NCBI GenBank assembly: GCA_009785885.1 | Contig: WQUE01000088.1 | Span: 1-6,222 of the forward strand | From: Actinomycetes bacterium | GTDB lineage: Bacteria > Actinomycetota > Actinomycetes > Propionibacteriales > Propionibacteriaceae | Direction of reading: 5' to 3' | Length of the DNA: 6,222 bases | Shown here: positions 6,211 through 6,222 of the stretch, piece by piece | Numbering within the stretch: the first letter of the stretch is position 1 | Layout of the letters: every line of letters starts with the position of its first letter | Program-made: the position numbers and the translations under genes | The notes under the pieces: generated by a model | The model's input: the letters and a program-made list of their open reading frames with translations, nothing else | What the model was told of the DNA's origin: nothing | Databases searched by the model: none

Positions 6211-6222
6211 GACGGGCAGGTC

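Overview
The window is high-GC DNA with strong G/C bias at third codon positions, GTG starts and TANNNT-type -10 elements. This fits an actinobacterium, and the polyphosphate kinase sequence agrees with that. I cannot place it in a genus. No tRNA, rRNA, CRISPR array, transposase or integrase is visible, and the window is almost completely coding.

From left to right, bases 1-500 (minus strand) hold the N-terminal part of a secreted lipoprotein whose 3' end lies beyond the left edge. Bases 501-635 separate it from a divergent gene and carry an inverted repeat and candidate promoters for both directions. Bases 636-929 (plus strand) encode a 97-residue two-helix membrane protein that may be translated from a leaderless mRNA. 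A 60-base gap (930-989) follows, in which I see no convincing terminator. It meets the end of a 673-residue protein on the minus strand (990-3011) with a large soluble N-terminal part and four C-terminal membrane helices. One base upstream of that gene ends a small gene (3013-3240, minus) for a 75-residue protein of unknown function. The pair has its own good promoter at 3302-3330. The remainder (3349-6210, minus, open at the right edge) is a class 1 polyphosphate kinase gene (ppk1) with an unusually long N-terminal extension.

The functional anchor is Ppk1, which makes inorganic polyphosphate from ATP. The two genes downstream lie on the same strand but have their own promoter, so they may be read both with ppk1 and independently. 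They are a tight two-gene unit: the stop codon of the small gene and the GTG start of the large one are one base apart. Whether they relate to polyphosphate is not shown by the sequence. The lipoprotein and the 97-residue protein form a separate divergent pair.

The most unusual observation is the Ppk1 extension. It is about 245 residues, very acidic, and contains no lysine or arginine before residue 236. It includes a Glu-Pro repeat tract built from expanded hexanucleotides. The second is the uncharacterised small-protein/four-helix membrane protein pair.
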